64,000 nt of DNA from JAXDMK01 sp963790325 (GCA_963790325.1 CAWBNY010000001.1:1-64000); one strand, 5' to 3'. Counted from the stretch's first letter, positions 54,320-63,078 are shown. Numbers and translations are program-made. The notes: generated by a model from the sequence alone, not told the origin.

Positions 54320-55173
54320 CCAGCGTCGATGTGGCCGACGCGGTCGACCCCGTCGCCGCCGCCATCGGCGCCGGGCGGCTGCCCGGCCGGGTCTGGTTCT
54401 ACTCGACGTACGCGTGCAACCTGGCCTGCACCTACTGCCTGACGGAGTCCGCTCCCGGCGTCCCCCGGAGGGCCTTGGCCCCGCAGCGCATCATCGAGCT
54501 CACCCGGCAGGCGGCTGCCATCGGCTTCACCGAGGTGGGGATCACCGGGGGCGAGCCGTTCCTGAGCCCGGGCCTGCCGGCCACCCTCGGAGAGGTGGCC
54601 GCCGTCCTCCCCGTGGTGGTGCTGACCAACGGCACCCTGTTCACCGGCGCCCGCCTTGAGGCGCTGAGCGCCCTTTCCGGCCTGCCCGTGCGGGTGCAGG
54701 TCTCCCTCGACAGCGACCAGCCGGACCGCAACGACGCGGCGCGCGGGCCCGACAACTTCCGCAAGGTGGTGGAGGCGATCCCCAGGCTGGTGGAGGCGGG
54801 CGTGAGGGTACGGGTGGCGACGACGGTCGACGGGAGCCCCGATCCGGACGAGATGGCCCGGCTGTGCGAGCTGCACCGGGCCCTGGGCGTCAGGGACGAG
54901 GACCACGTGGTCCGGCCCGTGGTCCGCCGGGGCCGAGCCCGGGTACGAGGGGAGGGCGTCGACGTCGGCCCGCCCGACCTGCCGCCGGAGTTGACGATCA
55001 CCGCCGACGGCGCGTTCTGGAGCCCCTTCGGCCCGACGGTGACCGGGGGTGTCCTCGACACCGACCTGCTGGTGACCCGCACGACCGACCCGCTCCGCGT
55101 GCCGGCCGAGGCTCTCCTCCGGCTGGTCGAGGCCCGCCCTCCCGGAAGCGACGCCCGCCTCGGCATCCGCTGA
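54316..55173 (+). CDS. Radical SAM enzyme
   Basis: The 285-residue protein has the iron-sulfur motif CNLACTYC (Cys34, Cys38, Cys41), the SAM-binding GGEPFLSPGLPA and strands VVVLTNGTLF and VRVQVSLDSDQPDRNDAARG. There is no SPASM-type Cys cluster at the C-terminus. The substrate is unknown, and no small precursor-peptide gene was found next to it. Translationally coupled to the AhpD-like gene. Accessory DNA begins just downstream. Confidence 0.9.
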   Translation: MTSVDVADAVDPVAAAIGAGRLPGRVWFYSTYACNLACTYCLTESAPGVPRRALAPQRIIELTRQAAAIGFTEVGITGGEPFLSPGLPATLGEVAAVLPVVVLTNGTLFTGARLEALSALSGLPVRVQVSLDSDQPDRNDAARGPDNFRKVVEAIPRLVEAGVRVRVATTVDGSPDPDEMARLCELHRALGVRDEDHVVRPVVRRGRARVRGEGVDVGPPDLPPELTITADGAFWSPFGPTVTGGVLDTDLLVTRTTDPLRVPAEALLRLVEARPPGSDARLGIR

Positions 55174-55458
55174 GCGTGATCGCCCCCGGCCGGTCGGCCG
55201 GGTCAGGAGCCCACGTGCCGGGCCACGGCCGGTGCGCCAGGCGGCGGGCGGCAGGTCTCGGCACCCGAGAGCGCGCCGCGGGAGTCGACGGTCGCCCATC
55301 CGCGGCTCGCGATCGCGGTCCACGCGCCGCGGGCCGAGAGCGTCGCTCCACCCTTGGTGCAAGGTGAGTGCCGAGGTCCTGGAGTGGCGCGAAGCGACCA
55401 AACAGGGTCGGAAGGCTGTCCTCATTCGAGACCTGAGCAGAGGGAGCGTGATCCGCAC

Positions 55459-55545
55459 AACCCAATCGGGCTGGCTGTCGCGTTCAACCGCGCCGTCCGT
55501 GATTACGACGAGTGGTTCGACGAGCCGGACGAGCTTGGCCGAGTC
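55459..55545 (+). pseudogene. Fic/DOC (death-on-curing) fragment
   Basis: The plus-strand frame reads NPIGLAVAFNRAVRDYDEWF and then DEPDELGRV. This resembles the N-terminal region of actinobacterial DOC/Fic proteins with a DEWFDEPDDL-type stretch. It has no start codon in a sensible place, and the HPFxxGNxR active site is missing. Homology ends where minus-strand PIN-toxin codons begin. Probably a relic. Confidence 0.45.
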
Positions 55546-55629
55546 CTGCCACCTTGCCTTGCGCTCGGAGGCCCGTAGACCGAGCCAAGCGCTGGCGATC
55601 ATCGTGTCGACGACGACCGCCGTCGCCAT
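55543..55629 (-). pseudogene. Truncated PIN-domain (VapC-type) toxin
   Basis: The minus frame starts ATAVVVDTMIASAWLGLRAS and then ERKARWQD, the typical PIN start with the first catalytic Asp in VVVDT. Beyond about 29 codons the sequence stops resembling a PIN domain, and the remaining acidic residues are not found. It starts 4 bp after the antitoxin-like stop, which is normal vapBC spacing. Broken by a rearrangement near 55545. Confidence 0.55.
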
Positions 55630-55632
55630 CTC

Positions 55633-55830
55633 TCAGGCGTCCTCGAGTATCCGGAAGAACTCGTCCTCCTCTTCGGGCGTCAGGTCATCGATCGCGAACT
55701 GACGCAGGTCCCCCATCGGTCCGATGCCCTGAAGAACCTCGGCGATGGTCGTCGGCGTCCTCGGACCGGTCCTCGTGATCGGCTGCGTTGTCCGACATGA
55801 CACCTCCTCGCGGGCTGGCGACTCTGCCAA
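55633..55830 (-). pseudogene. VapB-like antitoxin, possibly frameshifted
   Basis: The last 40 codons (TIAEVLQGIGPMGDLRQF, AIDDLTPEEEDEFFRILEDA) look like a genuine antitoxin tail next to a PIN toxin start. The frame can start at ATG 55830, but the well-placed ribosome binding site GAGGAGG precedes an ATG in another frame. That frame encodes MSDNAADHEDRSEDADD before losing sense, which suggests a single frameshift near 55755. Function probably lost along with the truncated toxin. Confidence 0.5.
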
Positions 55831-55918
55831 CGGTACCGGGCTCAGTCAGAAGTCCGCCCCCGCGATCTCGCTCCGACGTCCGGCGGCTCGCCGGTGCGCG
55901 GCCGGCCGGGATCGATGC

Positions 55919-56041
55919 TCACTCGGTCTTGGGCTCCGTCGCCGTCTCCGCCTCGTGGTCGCCAGCCGGCCGGCGGAACACCCCGTCCATCTGGTCAGCC
56001 AGGTCCTGGTCGAGAGACGGAACGAGGTGGGTGTAGACGTC
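55919..56041 (-). pseudogene. C-terminal fragment of a tyrosine recombinase (phage-type integrase)
   Basis: The minus frame reads DVYTHLVPSLDQDLADQMDG and then VFRRPAGDHEAETATEPKTE before a stop. Y-x-H-L is the end of tyrosine integrases, with the catalytic Tyr. Everything upstream of 56041 is replaced by transposase codons in another frame. Remnant of an integrated element. Confidence 0.6.
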
Positions 56042-56160
56042 CAGCGGGCCGCAGCCTCTGCCTCGGTGAGCTGGCGGGTCAGGACCTGCACCCAGATCTC
56101 GTACTTCTCCTCCGGCGTCAGCAGCCGCTTCCGGCGTGCCGACCCCTGGCCCTCGGCCAT
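56041..56160 (-). pseudogene. N-terminal fragment of an IS3-type transposase
   Basis: From ATG 56160 (GGGAGG 6 nt upstream) the frame reads AEGQGSARRKRLLTPEEKYE and IWVQVLTRQLTEAEAAARW. This is the helix-turn-helix start of OrfA-like transposases (LxPEEKYEI...REAAARW). Similarity ends at codon 40, exactly where the integrase fragment begins in a different frame. The open frame continues to 55846 but is out of register. Confidence 0.55.
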
Positions 56161-56400
56161 GTCGAGCCTCCCACTCGTCGGGCTCGGGGCACCGTAGAAG
56201 ATGGGGAGTTTCCAACTGCGGATGCGGATCACTGACTCAGATGCAAACCAGGGGCGGCCAGCGTCCGGGTCTTCTTCGCTTCTGTATGTGAGGCGCGGGC
56301 CATCGCTCGTGTGGCGCTAAACGGCGCATCATCGGATATCGTCCAGGGGGCCGGACCTAATCGTCTCGATCGCCGCGGCGCGCTCGCCGGGGAGCAGTCC

Positions 56401-58344
56401 ATGACGACGTACGTCTATGTGCAGAACCACACGGCACACGAGTTCTCGGTTCAGAAGTCGATGAGGCAGGCGCCGCGACACCCTCTGCCGATCGGTTCGT
56501 TCGAATGGAACACCGAACGAATCGAGCCGATGAGGCGGACGAAGCTGCTGCAGTTCGACCGGGCCAGGGGAGTGCACCGGGGCTCGCGATACGAGTTCCA
56601 CTCGGCGATCACGCTGCGTGGGCAGAGCGTCGACCTGCGTCAGCAGATGCAGGGGACGCTTCTGCACAGCAAGCTCTGGTGCTCGGCCGCCGACCACCCC
56701 TGGTATGACGACGAGGACTGGCACACGCACCGATGGGCCTTGCCGAGTGGTCCGATCGAGGTTGTCTACCGCTCCTACGGCACCGGCGGCGACAACGACG
56801 TCGAGTATGTCCTCAACCCTCTATGGCCGCCCAACCCGACGTTCGACACCTTCAACGTGCTCGCCTACAACGTCTACATGCGGCCGCACTTCCTGCTCAA
56901 GAACGGCCAGTACATCCGCGCCCGGCTCCTACCGCCACGTATCGACGACTACGACGTACTCGTCCTTTCCGAGGTGTTCGACGACGATGTCCGCGAACGC
57001 CTGGCTGAGCGGCTGGGGCCGACCTACCCGCACCGCACCCTGGTTGCCGGCGTGGATCGAGCTTGGGAGCAGGACGGTGGGGTCATGATCGTCAGCCGCT
57101 GGCCCATCCAGGTCCGCGACCGGCTCTCGTTCCACGACCAGCAATTCCGCCCTATCACGGACTGCCGAGGCGACGACTGCCACGCAGACAAAGGCGCCGT
57201 GTATGCGCAGATCGCCAAGGAGGAGAGGACGTTCCACGTGTTCGGTACTCACCTTCAGGCGGGCTCGTCGCGGGAGGATGCGCTCGTCCGGGCGGGTCAG
57301 CTCCTTGTCATCCGAGACTGGATGGACTCAAAGGCGATCCCATCGACGGAGACGGTGATCGTGGCCGGGGACATGAATGTCGACCGGGGCAGTCGTGAGT
57401 ACACGGGCATGCTGGCGCTGCTGAGCGCGGTCGACCCGCCTAGCAGCGGGCATCCTTTCACCGTCGATCCGGTGACCAACGAGCTGTCCGGCAGCGACCG
57501 GCAGGCCAACCTCGACTATGTGCTGCTGTCGGCCAGGCATCGTCTGCCGATGGCGTCGTCGGTCGAGACGCGGGCGATCCGCTCGGCGTCCGGGTGGAAG
57601 GAGTTCCCCCACGAGCCGCGAATCTGGGACCTGTCCGACCACTTTCCTGTGTACGGGCGGTTGACCTTCGGACGGCCCGCCGCGCTGATCGCGCCGCTGG
57701 CGCTGACCTTCGGGCACGTCAACGCGATCGAACTGCCAACGACGCATGTCGACGGACTCACGGTGTCGAGTGTGGGCACCGGCCCGGTCACAATCCGCGG
57801 CGTGCGCGTTGTCGGGCCGCAGGCGGAGGCGTTCACGGTGACGCCAGGGCCGCCTCCGGGGGGCTTTCCGGTGGCACTCCCACCGGGCGAGTCGTTCCCG
57901 ATCGGGGTGACCTTCCGCGGGCTGGCTGAGGGCCGCTATATGGCTCGTGTGATGGTCACGAGCGACGACGTCGAAGGGCTGCCGGGTGAGTTCCACGCTC
58001 TTGTTACGGCCGAGGTCATTGTGCCCGACATGTCGGTGCTGCCTACGTCGATCGCGTTCGGGCCCGTAGCCGTGGGACAGCATGTGACGCGCAACGTGTT
58101 GGTCACCAACTACGGCTCGGCGCCGCTGCTCTTCCGCGTCGAACCGCCGGCCCAAACCGCGCTCCCTGGCTTCACCTGGAGCGGGGACGAGATAGGAACC
58201 CGCCGCGTGCTCCATCCGGGCGAGGACCTCGTCGTCGCGGTGCGGTTCCAGCCGCCTGGCCCGGCCGACTACTCGGCCCGACTCACGGTGTCGGGTGCGG
58301 ACGGGACGGCGCACGTCACCCTGAGCGGGCGGGGGCTGACTTAG
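56401..58344 (+). CDS. Sphingomyelinase-like endonuclease/exonuclease/phosphatase protein with choice-of-anchor repeats
   Basis: The 647-residue protein has an N-terminal domain of unknown type (1-145) and an EEP/sphingomyelinase-C domain at about 150-430: FNVLAYNVYMRP, LVLSEVFDDDVRERL, GGVMIVSRWPI, GTHLQAGSSREDA, VIVAGDMNVDR, NLDYVLLS and LSDHFPVYG. Two or more ASH/HYDIN-like choice-of-anchor D repeats follow (SIAFGPVAVGQHVTRNVLVT). Catalytic Asp, Asn and His are present. No signal peptide is visible. Codon use is less GC3-extreme than its neighbours, suggesting transfer. ATG 56401 has GGGGAG upstream. Confidence 0.85.
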   Translation: MTTYVYVQNHTAHEFSVQKSMRQAPRHPLPIGSFEWNTERIEPMRRTKLLQFDRARGVHRGSRYEFHSAITLRGQSVDLRQQMQGTLLHSKLWCSAADHPWYDDEDWHTHRWALPSGPIEVVYRSYGTGGDNDVEYVLNPLWPPNPTFDTFNVLAYNVYMRPHFLLKNGQYIRARLLPPRIDDYDVLVLSEVFDDDVRERLAERLGPTYPHRTLVAGVDRAWEQDGGVMIVSRWPIQVRDRLSFHDQQFRPITDCRGDDCHADKGAVYAQIAKEERTFHVFGTHLQAGSSREDALVRAGQLLVIRDWMDSKAIPSTETVIVAGDMNVDRGSREYTGMLALLSAVDPPSSGHPFTVDPVTNELSGSDRQANLDYVLLSARHRLPMASSVETRAIRSASGWKEFPHEPRIWDLSDHFPVYGRLTFGRPAALIAPLALTFGHVNAIELPTTHVDGLTVSSVGTGPVTIRGVRVVGPQAEAFTVTPGPPPGGFPVALPPGESFPIGVTFRGLAEGRYMARVMVTSDDVEGLPGEFHALVTAEVIVPDMSVLPTSIAFGPVAVGQHVTRNVLVTNYGSAPLLFRVEPPAQTALPGFTWSGDEIGTRRVLHPGEDLVVAVRFQPPGPADYSARLTVSGADGTAHVTLSGRGLT

Positions 58345-58746
58345 ACGCGGACCGCTAAGCCGCGGTCACAGGTGAACGGTCACATCGGATCTGGGCACAC
58401 CCGGGCGAAGTCGCACCGCCTGCGATCCTGGTTGATACGCAGGAGCGCTGACGTGACCAAGAAGCGCCGACACCCCTTTCCGTGACGGCGCCGGTAGCGG
58501 CGATTCGCGGCGTTATCAACCGGGCGCCGGAGATGAGCCGGGCGTCACGGACGCGACCGCCGTGAACCTTGCGTCAAAGGCGGCGACCAACGGGTCTGCT
58601 TGCGCCCGAAACCGTTGCCGTCGCAGCCCCGCATGGCCGTCAAGACGCCACGGTTGCCCGACACGACTGTGGTCTATTTGGTCTGTCGGCCTCGCCGACC
58701 GAACCACATCGACCCCGAAAACGCCGTGACCTGCACTTTTACTGGT
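58345..58746. other. Gene-free stretch between sphingomyelinase-like gene and tRNA-Pro
   Basis: About 400 bp without a supported gene. A CCGCTAAGCCGCGG-type imperfect dyad near 58360 follows the stop. Next to a tRNA gene and mobile-element debris this could hold an attachment-site remnant, but I found no copy of the tRNA-Pro 3' end here. Confidence 0.4.
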
Positions 58747-58819
58747 CGGGAAGGCGGGACTTGAACCCGCGGCCTCAGCGTCCCGAACGCTGCGCGCTAC
58801 CAAGCTGCGCCACTTCCCG
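58747..58819 (-). tRNA. tRNA-Pro (CGG)
   Basis: A 73-nt cloverleaf on the minus strand has acceptor CGGGAAG/CTTCCCG, anticodon stem CAGCG/CGCTG with loop TTCGGGA (anticodon CGG) and T-arm GGGTTCAAGTCCC. It borders the accessory patch on one side, the usual position for an integrated island. Confidence 0.95.
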
Positions 58820-58864
58820 TGCCCGGCCCATCCTACCCGACGGCGTCGGCGGTTCGACCGGGTA

Positions 58865-59281
58865 TCAGCGCAGCGAGACCGTCGGCGGCCGGTGGGCCTC
58901 GTCGTGGTAGATGCCGCCGTCGAGCAGCGTCCGCATCGCCCGGGCCAGGCGGAGGGAGTCGAGGGGCTTGACCACCCACCCGTCGGCGCCGGCCCGGCGG
59001 GCCAGGAAGACGTCGGCCCGGCGGTCGAGGAGCAACAGCACCGGCACGTGGTCGGCCCGCCCGCCGCTCTCCTCCAGGCGGAGGTCCATGCACGTGGCCA
59101 TCCCGCCCATCTTGCCGATCTGCTGGTCGATGACGACGAGGTCGGGTGTTCGCGTGGCCACCGCGTCCCGCACCTCCTTGCCCCGGGTGAGCTGGCGAAC
59201 GCTCGTCGAGGGGTCGACGAGGGCGCTGATGACCTCGGCCCGGACCTTGGCCGAGTCGCTGACGACGAGGACATCGGCCAT
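58865..59281 (-). CDS. Stand-alone response-regulator receiver protein
   Basis: The 138-residue CheY-like receiver has ADVLVVSDSAKVRAEVISAL at the start, probable phospho-acceptor Asp in DLVVIDQQIGKMGG, VPVLLLLDRRAD and the conserved Lys in GWVVKPLDSLRLARAM. The first acidic pair reads SDS instead of the usual DD, so Mg binding may be weaker. There is no output domain and no adjacent kinase. ATG 59281 follows TACCCT (59294-59289) by 7 nt. Divergent from a STAS protein gene. Confidence 0.85.
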   Translation of the reverse strand: MADVLVVSDSAKVRAEVISALVDPSTSVRQLTRGKEVRDAVATRTPDLVVIDQQIGKMGGMATCMDLRLEESGGRADHVPVLLLLDRRADVFLARRAGADGWVVKPLDSLRLARAMRTLLDGGIYHDEAHRPPTVSLR

Positions 59282-59353
59282 GGGGCGCAGGGTAGTCCCC
59301 ATGGGGCTTGGGTAGCATCCCGGATGCCCCACCGCCCAACCCCAGGAGGGCTT

Positions 59354-59725
59354 GTGCTCCGGATCGACCTCGACGAGCGCGACGACTACACCATCTGTCG
59401 CCCCGTCGGGGAGCTCGATGCCTACACCGTCGGCCAGTTCAGGGAAGCCCTGGGCGAGCTGGCGGCCAGGCCCAAGCTCCTCATCGACATGTCCGACGTG
59501 CCCTTCGTCGACTCCGCCGGCCTGGGCGCGCTCATCGGCGGCATCCGCCGGGCACGGGAGGTAGGGGGCGACGTGGCGGTGTGCTGCAACCGGCCGACGC
59601 TCGTCCGCCTGCTGCACACGACCGGCTTCGACCGCATCGTCACCGTCACGGACACCCTGGCCGAGGCGGCCCGGTCGCTCACCGAGGAGAAGGAGCCCTC
59701 CGGGGTCGACGACCACCGCCGCTGA
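59354..59725 (+). CDS. Anti-sigma-factor antagonist (STAS domain)
   Basis: The 123-residue STAS protein has RPVGELDAYTVGQFREALGE and LLIDMSDVPFVDSAGLGALI, where the Ser of DSAG is the site phosphorylated by an RsbW-type kinase. It probably releases a sigma factor from its anti-sigma partner. GTG 59354 has AGGAGG 4 nt upstream. The cognate kinase is not in the window. It may act with the divergent receiver protein. Confidence 0.92.
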   Translation: MLRIDLDERDDYTICRPVGELDAYTVGQFREALGELAARPKLLIDMSDVPFVDSAGLGALIGGIRRAREVGGDVAVCCNRPTLVRLLHTTGFDRIVTVTDTLAEAARSLTEEKEPSGVDDHRR

Positions 59726-59734
59726 CCGTCGGAG

Positions 59735-60865
59735 TCAGCCGGCAGGCCCAGCCGGCGCCGCCGGCGCCGCATCCCCGGCGAAGAGGAACCGCGCCACCTC
59801 GCCCATCCCCGCCAGGTCGTGGACGTCGGAGGACAGCTCCGGCACCACCGCCGTGGCCTGCGCCTTCACCTTGGCCACCAGGGCCTCCAGATGGCTGCTC
59901 TCGGCCGCCGCCATCTGGGAGAAGTCGGCCAGGTTCTCGTACAGCGGCCCCAGCGGCGTGCCGGTCAGCGTCCGTGCCCGCTCCCGGTCGGCCTCGGCCA
60001 GGCCCGACCCGAACCGGGGATGGGTGCGGTTCACCACCAGCCCCTTCACCAGGATCCCCGACTGCCGCAGCTTGTCGGCGAAGAACCCGACCTCCCGCAC
60101 CGCGTCCCGCCGGGGCGACGCCACCAGCACGAAGGCCGTGCCCGAGTCGGCCAGCAACCCCCGCATGCGGTGGGACCGGTCCCGGAAGCCCTGCTCCATG
60201 CCCTCGAACGCCTGGAAGAACGTCACCGCGTCCGACACCACCTCCGAGCCGACCACCTTGGAGATCGTGCGCAGGATGGCGGCGGTGGCGATGTTGATGG
60301 CCTTCATCCCCGGCCGCGACGGCGCCATGAGGAACTTGTAGAACTTGTTGTCGATGAACCCGGTGAGGCGGCGGGGGGCGTCGAGGAAGTCGAGGGCGTT
60401 GCGGGTGGGCGGGGTGTCGATGACGATCAGGTCGAAGCGCTTCTGATCGTTGAGCTCGAACAGCTTCTCGATGGCCATGTACTCCTGGATGCCGGACAGG
60501 CCGTCGGCCATGTTCTTGTAGAACCGGTTGGCGAGGATGGCCTCGGCCTGGCTCCTGCTGCGGGAGTACTTGGTGACGAGGGTGTCGAAGGTGGCCCGGG
60601 TGTCGAGCATGAGGGCCCACAGCTCCCCCGGCCACGGGCCGTCGACCCGGTGGGGCCAGTTGGGAAGGTGGTGGAGGCCGAGGGCGTCCGCCAGCCGCTT
60701 GGCCGGGTCGACGGTCATCACGACCGCCCGCCGGCCCTGCCGGGCCGCCTCCAGGGCCAGGACGCCGGCCACCGTGGTCTTGCCCACCCCGCCCGGCCCG
60801 CAGCAGACGAGGACGGAGCGGGACGTGACCAGGTCGGACAGCCCGTTGGCGGTCGCGGTCACCAT
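59735..60865 (-). CDS. ArsA-type ATPase, second of a pair (BagB-like)
   Basis: The 376-residue ArsA/GET3-fold ATPase has P-loop VCCGPGGVGKTTVAGVLALE, switch VMTVDPAKRLADALGL, DLIVIDTPPTRNALDFLD and NRTHPRFGSGLAEADR. The start overlaps the preceding ArsA gene by 7 bp, so both are made together. The paired arrangement beside whiB matches mycobacterial Rv3679-Rv3680 (BagA/BagB) near whiB4. Those proteins form a complex linked to glycerol and redox stress tolerance. Role inferred from synteny. Confidence 0.9.
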   Translation of the reverse strand: MVTATANGLSDLVTSRSVLVCCGPGGVGKTTVAGVLALEAARQGRRAVVMTVDPAKRLADALGLHHLPNWPHRVDGPWPGELWALMLDTRATFDTLVTKYSRSRSQAEAILANRFYKNMADGLSGIQEYMAIEKLFELNDQKRFDLIVIDTPPTRNALDFLDAPRRLTGFIDNKFYKFLMAPSRPGMKAINIATAAILRTISKVVGSEVVSDAVTFFQAFEGMEQGFRDRSHRMRGLLADSGTAFVLVASPRRDAVREVGFFADKLRQSGILVKGLVVNRTHPRFGSGLAEADRERARTLTGTPLGPLYENLADFSQMAAAESSHLEALVAKVKAQATAVVPELSSDVHDLAGMGEVARFLFAGDAAPAAPAGPAG

Positions 60866-61860
60866 CGGGTGACGAAGGTCGTCGCCGTCGCCGGCCTCGA
60901 CGCCGGGGCCCGGGGCGGCGGGGCGGGCAGGACGGCCACCCCCTCGGCCAGGGCCTCGGCCAACCGGTCGACGTCGGCGATCCCCAGGTCGACCTGGAAG
61001 ATGGCGGGCAGCACGATCTGGGGCAGCGGCAGGGCGGCGGTGAGGCGCTCCATCTGCTCCTGCTGCAGCTCCTGGCGCTGCCGGCGGAAGGTGGCCGCCG
61101 CCTGGAGGACGTCGGCCTCCCCGTCGAGGAGGTGGACCTCCTGGACCGCGGCCGCCTTCTCCGGGTCGGCGTCGAGACCGTCGAGCATCGGGTAGAGACC
61201 GTTGACCACGATGCCGGCCAGGGTGACGCCCACCCGGTCGCGCAGGGTGTCGGCCGTCTCCACCGCCTCGTTGACCGGGGTCTCCTCGGGGATGGTCACC
61301 AGCAGGACCTGGCACCGGCGGGCGTCGGACAGCATCTCCAGCACCCCCTGGGCCTGAGCCCGCACGACCCCGCTCCGCACCACGTCCACCAGGGCTTTCG
61401 CGCTCTGGAGGAAGGTGACGGCGTGCCCCGCAGCGGGGGCGTCGAGGATGATCAGCTCGGCCGCCCGGGCCTGCTCCAACTGCTTGACCTTGCCCAGGAT
61501 GAGGATGTCGCGGATGCCGGGGGCGGCGGTCGACACCACGTCGATGAGCCCGCTGGTGGCCAGCCGGCGGGCCATCTTCGACAGGGCGTGCTCGTCGAGG
61601 TACTCGAGGAGGGCCTCGTCGGCGGTGATCGACCGGGCCTTGATCCCGGGGGCGAGCATGCGCTCGGTGTAGCCGAGCATCTCGAGGGACCCGAAGGCGG
61701 AGGCGAGGCCGCTCTTGCCCTCCAGCTCGACGATCAGCACCGACAGACCGGCGGACGCGGCCAAGCGGGCCAGCGCGGCCGATACCGTCGTCTTGCCGAC
61801 GCCCCCCTTCCCGGCGACGATGACGACTCGCGACTGAGTGCAGAACTCGCGAGGATCCAA
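60859..61860 (-). CDS. ArsA-type ATPase, first of a pair (BagA-like)
   Basis: The 333-residue ATPase has deviant Walker A VVIVAGKGGVGKTTVSAALA, VLIVELEGKSGLASAFGSL, ELIILDAPAAGHAVTFLQSA and VNGLYPMLDGLD. In the switch-I position it has ELEGK where ArsA has DPA. The start is TTG 61860, with TAGTCT (61875-61870) 9 nt upstream and no ribosome binding site. The divergent nfeD-like gene starts only 4 bp away, so the two 5' ends abut. Confidence 0.9.
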   Translation of the reverse strand: MDPREFCTQSRVVIVAGKGGVGKTTVSAALARLAASAGLSVLIVELEGKSGLASAFGSLEMLGYTERMLAPGIKARSITADEALLEYLDEHALSKMARRLATSGLIDVVSTAAPGIRDILILGKVKQLEQARAAELIILDAPAAGHAVTFLQSAKALVDVVRSGVVRAQAQGVLEMLSDARRCQVLLVTIPEETPVNEAVETADTLRDRVGVTLAGIVVNGLYPMLDGLDADPEKAAAVQEVHLLDGEADVLQAAATFRRQRQELQQEQMERLTAALPLPQIVLPAIFQVDLGIADVDRLAEALAEGVAVLPAPPPRAPASRPATATTFVTRW

Positions 61861-61863
61861 CCC

Positions 61864-63078
61864 GTGCGCAGACTACTTGCCCCTCTCCTGTTGTCGATGC
61901 TGGCCCTCGCCGGCCTCTTCGGCGCGGCTGCGGGGGCCCAGCCGGCCCCCTCGGGGGCCCGGCCGGTGCACATCATCGAGGTCAAGGGGCGGATCGACCC
62001 CATCGTGGCCAACTTCGTCGCCCGGTCGCTGACCACCGCCCGAGCCGACGACGCCGAGGTGGTCGTCCTCCAGCTGGACAGCCCGGGGGCGCTGATCGGC
62101 CGCCAGGAGCTCGACGAGCTGGTCTTCCGGATCGCCCACTCGCCCGTGCCGGTGACGGTGTGGATCGGGCCCACGGGCGCCCGGGCGTCGGGGGGCGCGG
62201 CCCGTCTGGTCGACGTGGCCGCCTACTCGGCCATGGCCCCCCGGACCCGCCTCGCCGGCCTGGGTCCGGAGGCGGCCCGGGAACGGGGGCGGGTCGACGC
62301 CGGGGTGCCGACGATCGGCGAGTTCCTGGCCGAGCTCGACGACAAGGTGGTCGGCGGCCGGGAGCTGGACACGGCCGAGGTGGTAACCGGGTCCGACGGC
62401 GAGACGCAGACCCGGGCCGCGGGTGAGGTCCGCTTCGGCAAGCTGCCGCTGACGGAGCGGCTGCTGCACGCCACCGCCAGCCCGTCGGTGGCCTACCTGC
62501 TGCTGATGGTGGGCCTGTCGCTGATCGTGTTCGAGTTCTTCAGCGTCGGGATCGGCGTGGCCGGGGTGACGGGGGCGGTGCTGCTGGCCCTGTCCGCCTA
62601 CGGCCTGGCCGCGCTGCCGACCCGGCCCGTGTCGCTGGCGCTCGTCGCCCTCGCGATGTTCGGCTTCGCGGTCGACGTCCAGGCGGGCGCGCCCCGGGCC
62701 TGGACGGCCATCGGCACGGCCAGCCTCCTGGCCGGGTCGTGGCGGCTGTTCGGGGACGGGATCGGGATCCCCTGGCTCACGATGCTCGTCCTGGTGGTGG
62801 GCGTGGTCCTCCTGATGGTGTCGGGACTGCCGTCGATGGTGCGGGCCCGATTCTCGACGCCGACCATCGGTCGGGAGTCGATGATCGGGGCGATGGGCGA
62901 GGCCCGCACCGCCGTCGACCCCGAGGGGACGGTGTCGCTGCGGGGCGGCCTGTGGCGGGCCCGCACCAACCGGGCTACGCCGATCGGGGAGGGCGATGCG
63001 GTGCGGGTGGTGGCCATCGACGGGTTGCTGCTGGAGGTGGAGCCGGAGGAGGGCGGGGCCAAAGACGCCGGCCACTAG
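61864..63078 (+). CDS. NfeD-like membrane serine protease
   Basis: The 404-residue protein has a signal sequence (MLALAGLFGAAAGA), a ClpP/SppA-like region (VHIIEVKGRIDPIVANFV, VVLQLDSPGALIGRQEL, WIGPTGARASGGAARLV) and four membrane spans at about 215-315. A C-terminal OB-fold NfeD domain follows (IGRESMIGAMGEARTAVD, LWRARTN). The protease stretch reads ARASGG where active members usually have ARAxSAG, so activity is uncertain. Its partner is normally a stomatin/slipin, absent here. GTG 61864. Confidence 0.88.
   Translation: MRRLLAPLLLSMLALAGLFGAAAGAQPAPSGARPVHIIEVKGRIDPIVANFVARSLTTARADDAEVVVLQLDSPGALIGRQELDELVFRIAHSPVPVTVWIGPTGARASGGAARLVDVAAYSAMAPRTRLAGLGPEAARERGRVDAGVPTIGEFLAELDDKVVGGRELDTAEVVTGSDGETQTRAAGEVRFGKLPLTERLLHATASPSVAYLLLMVGLSLIVFEFFSVGIGVAGVTGAVLLALSAYGLAALPTRPVSLALVALAMFGFAVDVQAGAPRAWTAIGTASLLAGSWRLFGDGIGIPWLTMLVLVVGVVLLMVSGLPSMVRARFSTPTIGRESMIGAMGEARTAVDPEGTVSLRGGLWRARTNRATPIGEGDAVRVVAIDGLLLEVEPEEGGAKDAGH

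Noticed and set aside
54432..55629. Long minus-strand frame opposite the radical-SAM gene
   Set aside because: It is an antisense shadow of the AhpD/radical-SAM genes. Only its first 29 codons (PIN fragment) resemble a protein.
58632..58763. 43-codon plus-strand ORF ending inside tRNA-Pro
   Set aside because: It overlaps the tRNA gene and has no coding character or start signal.
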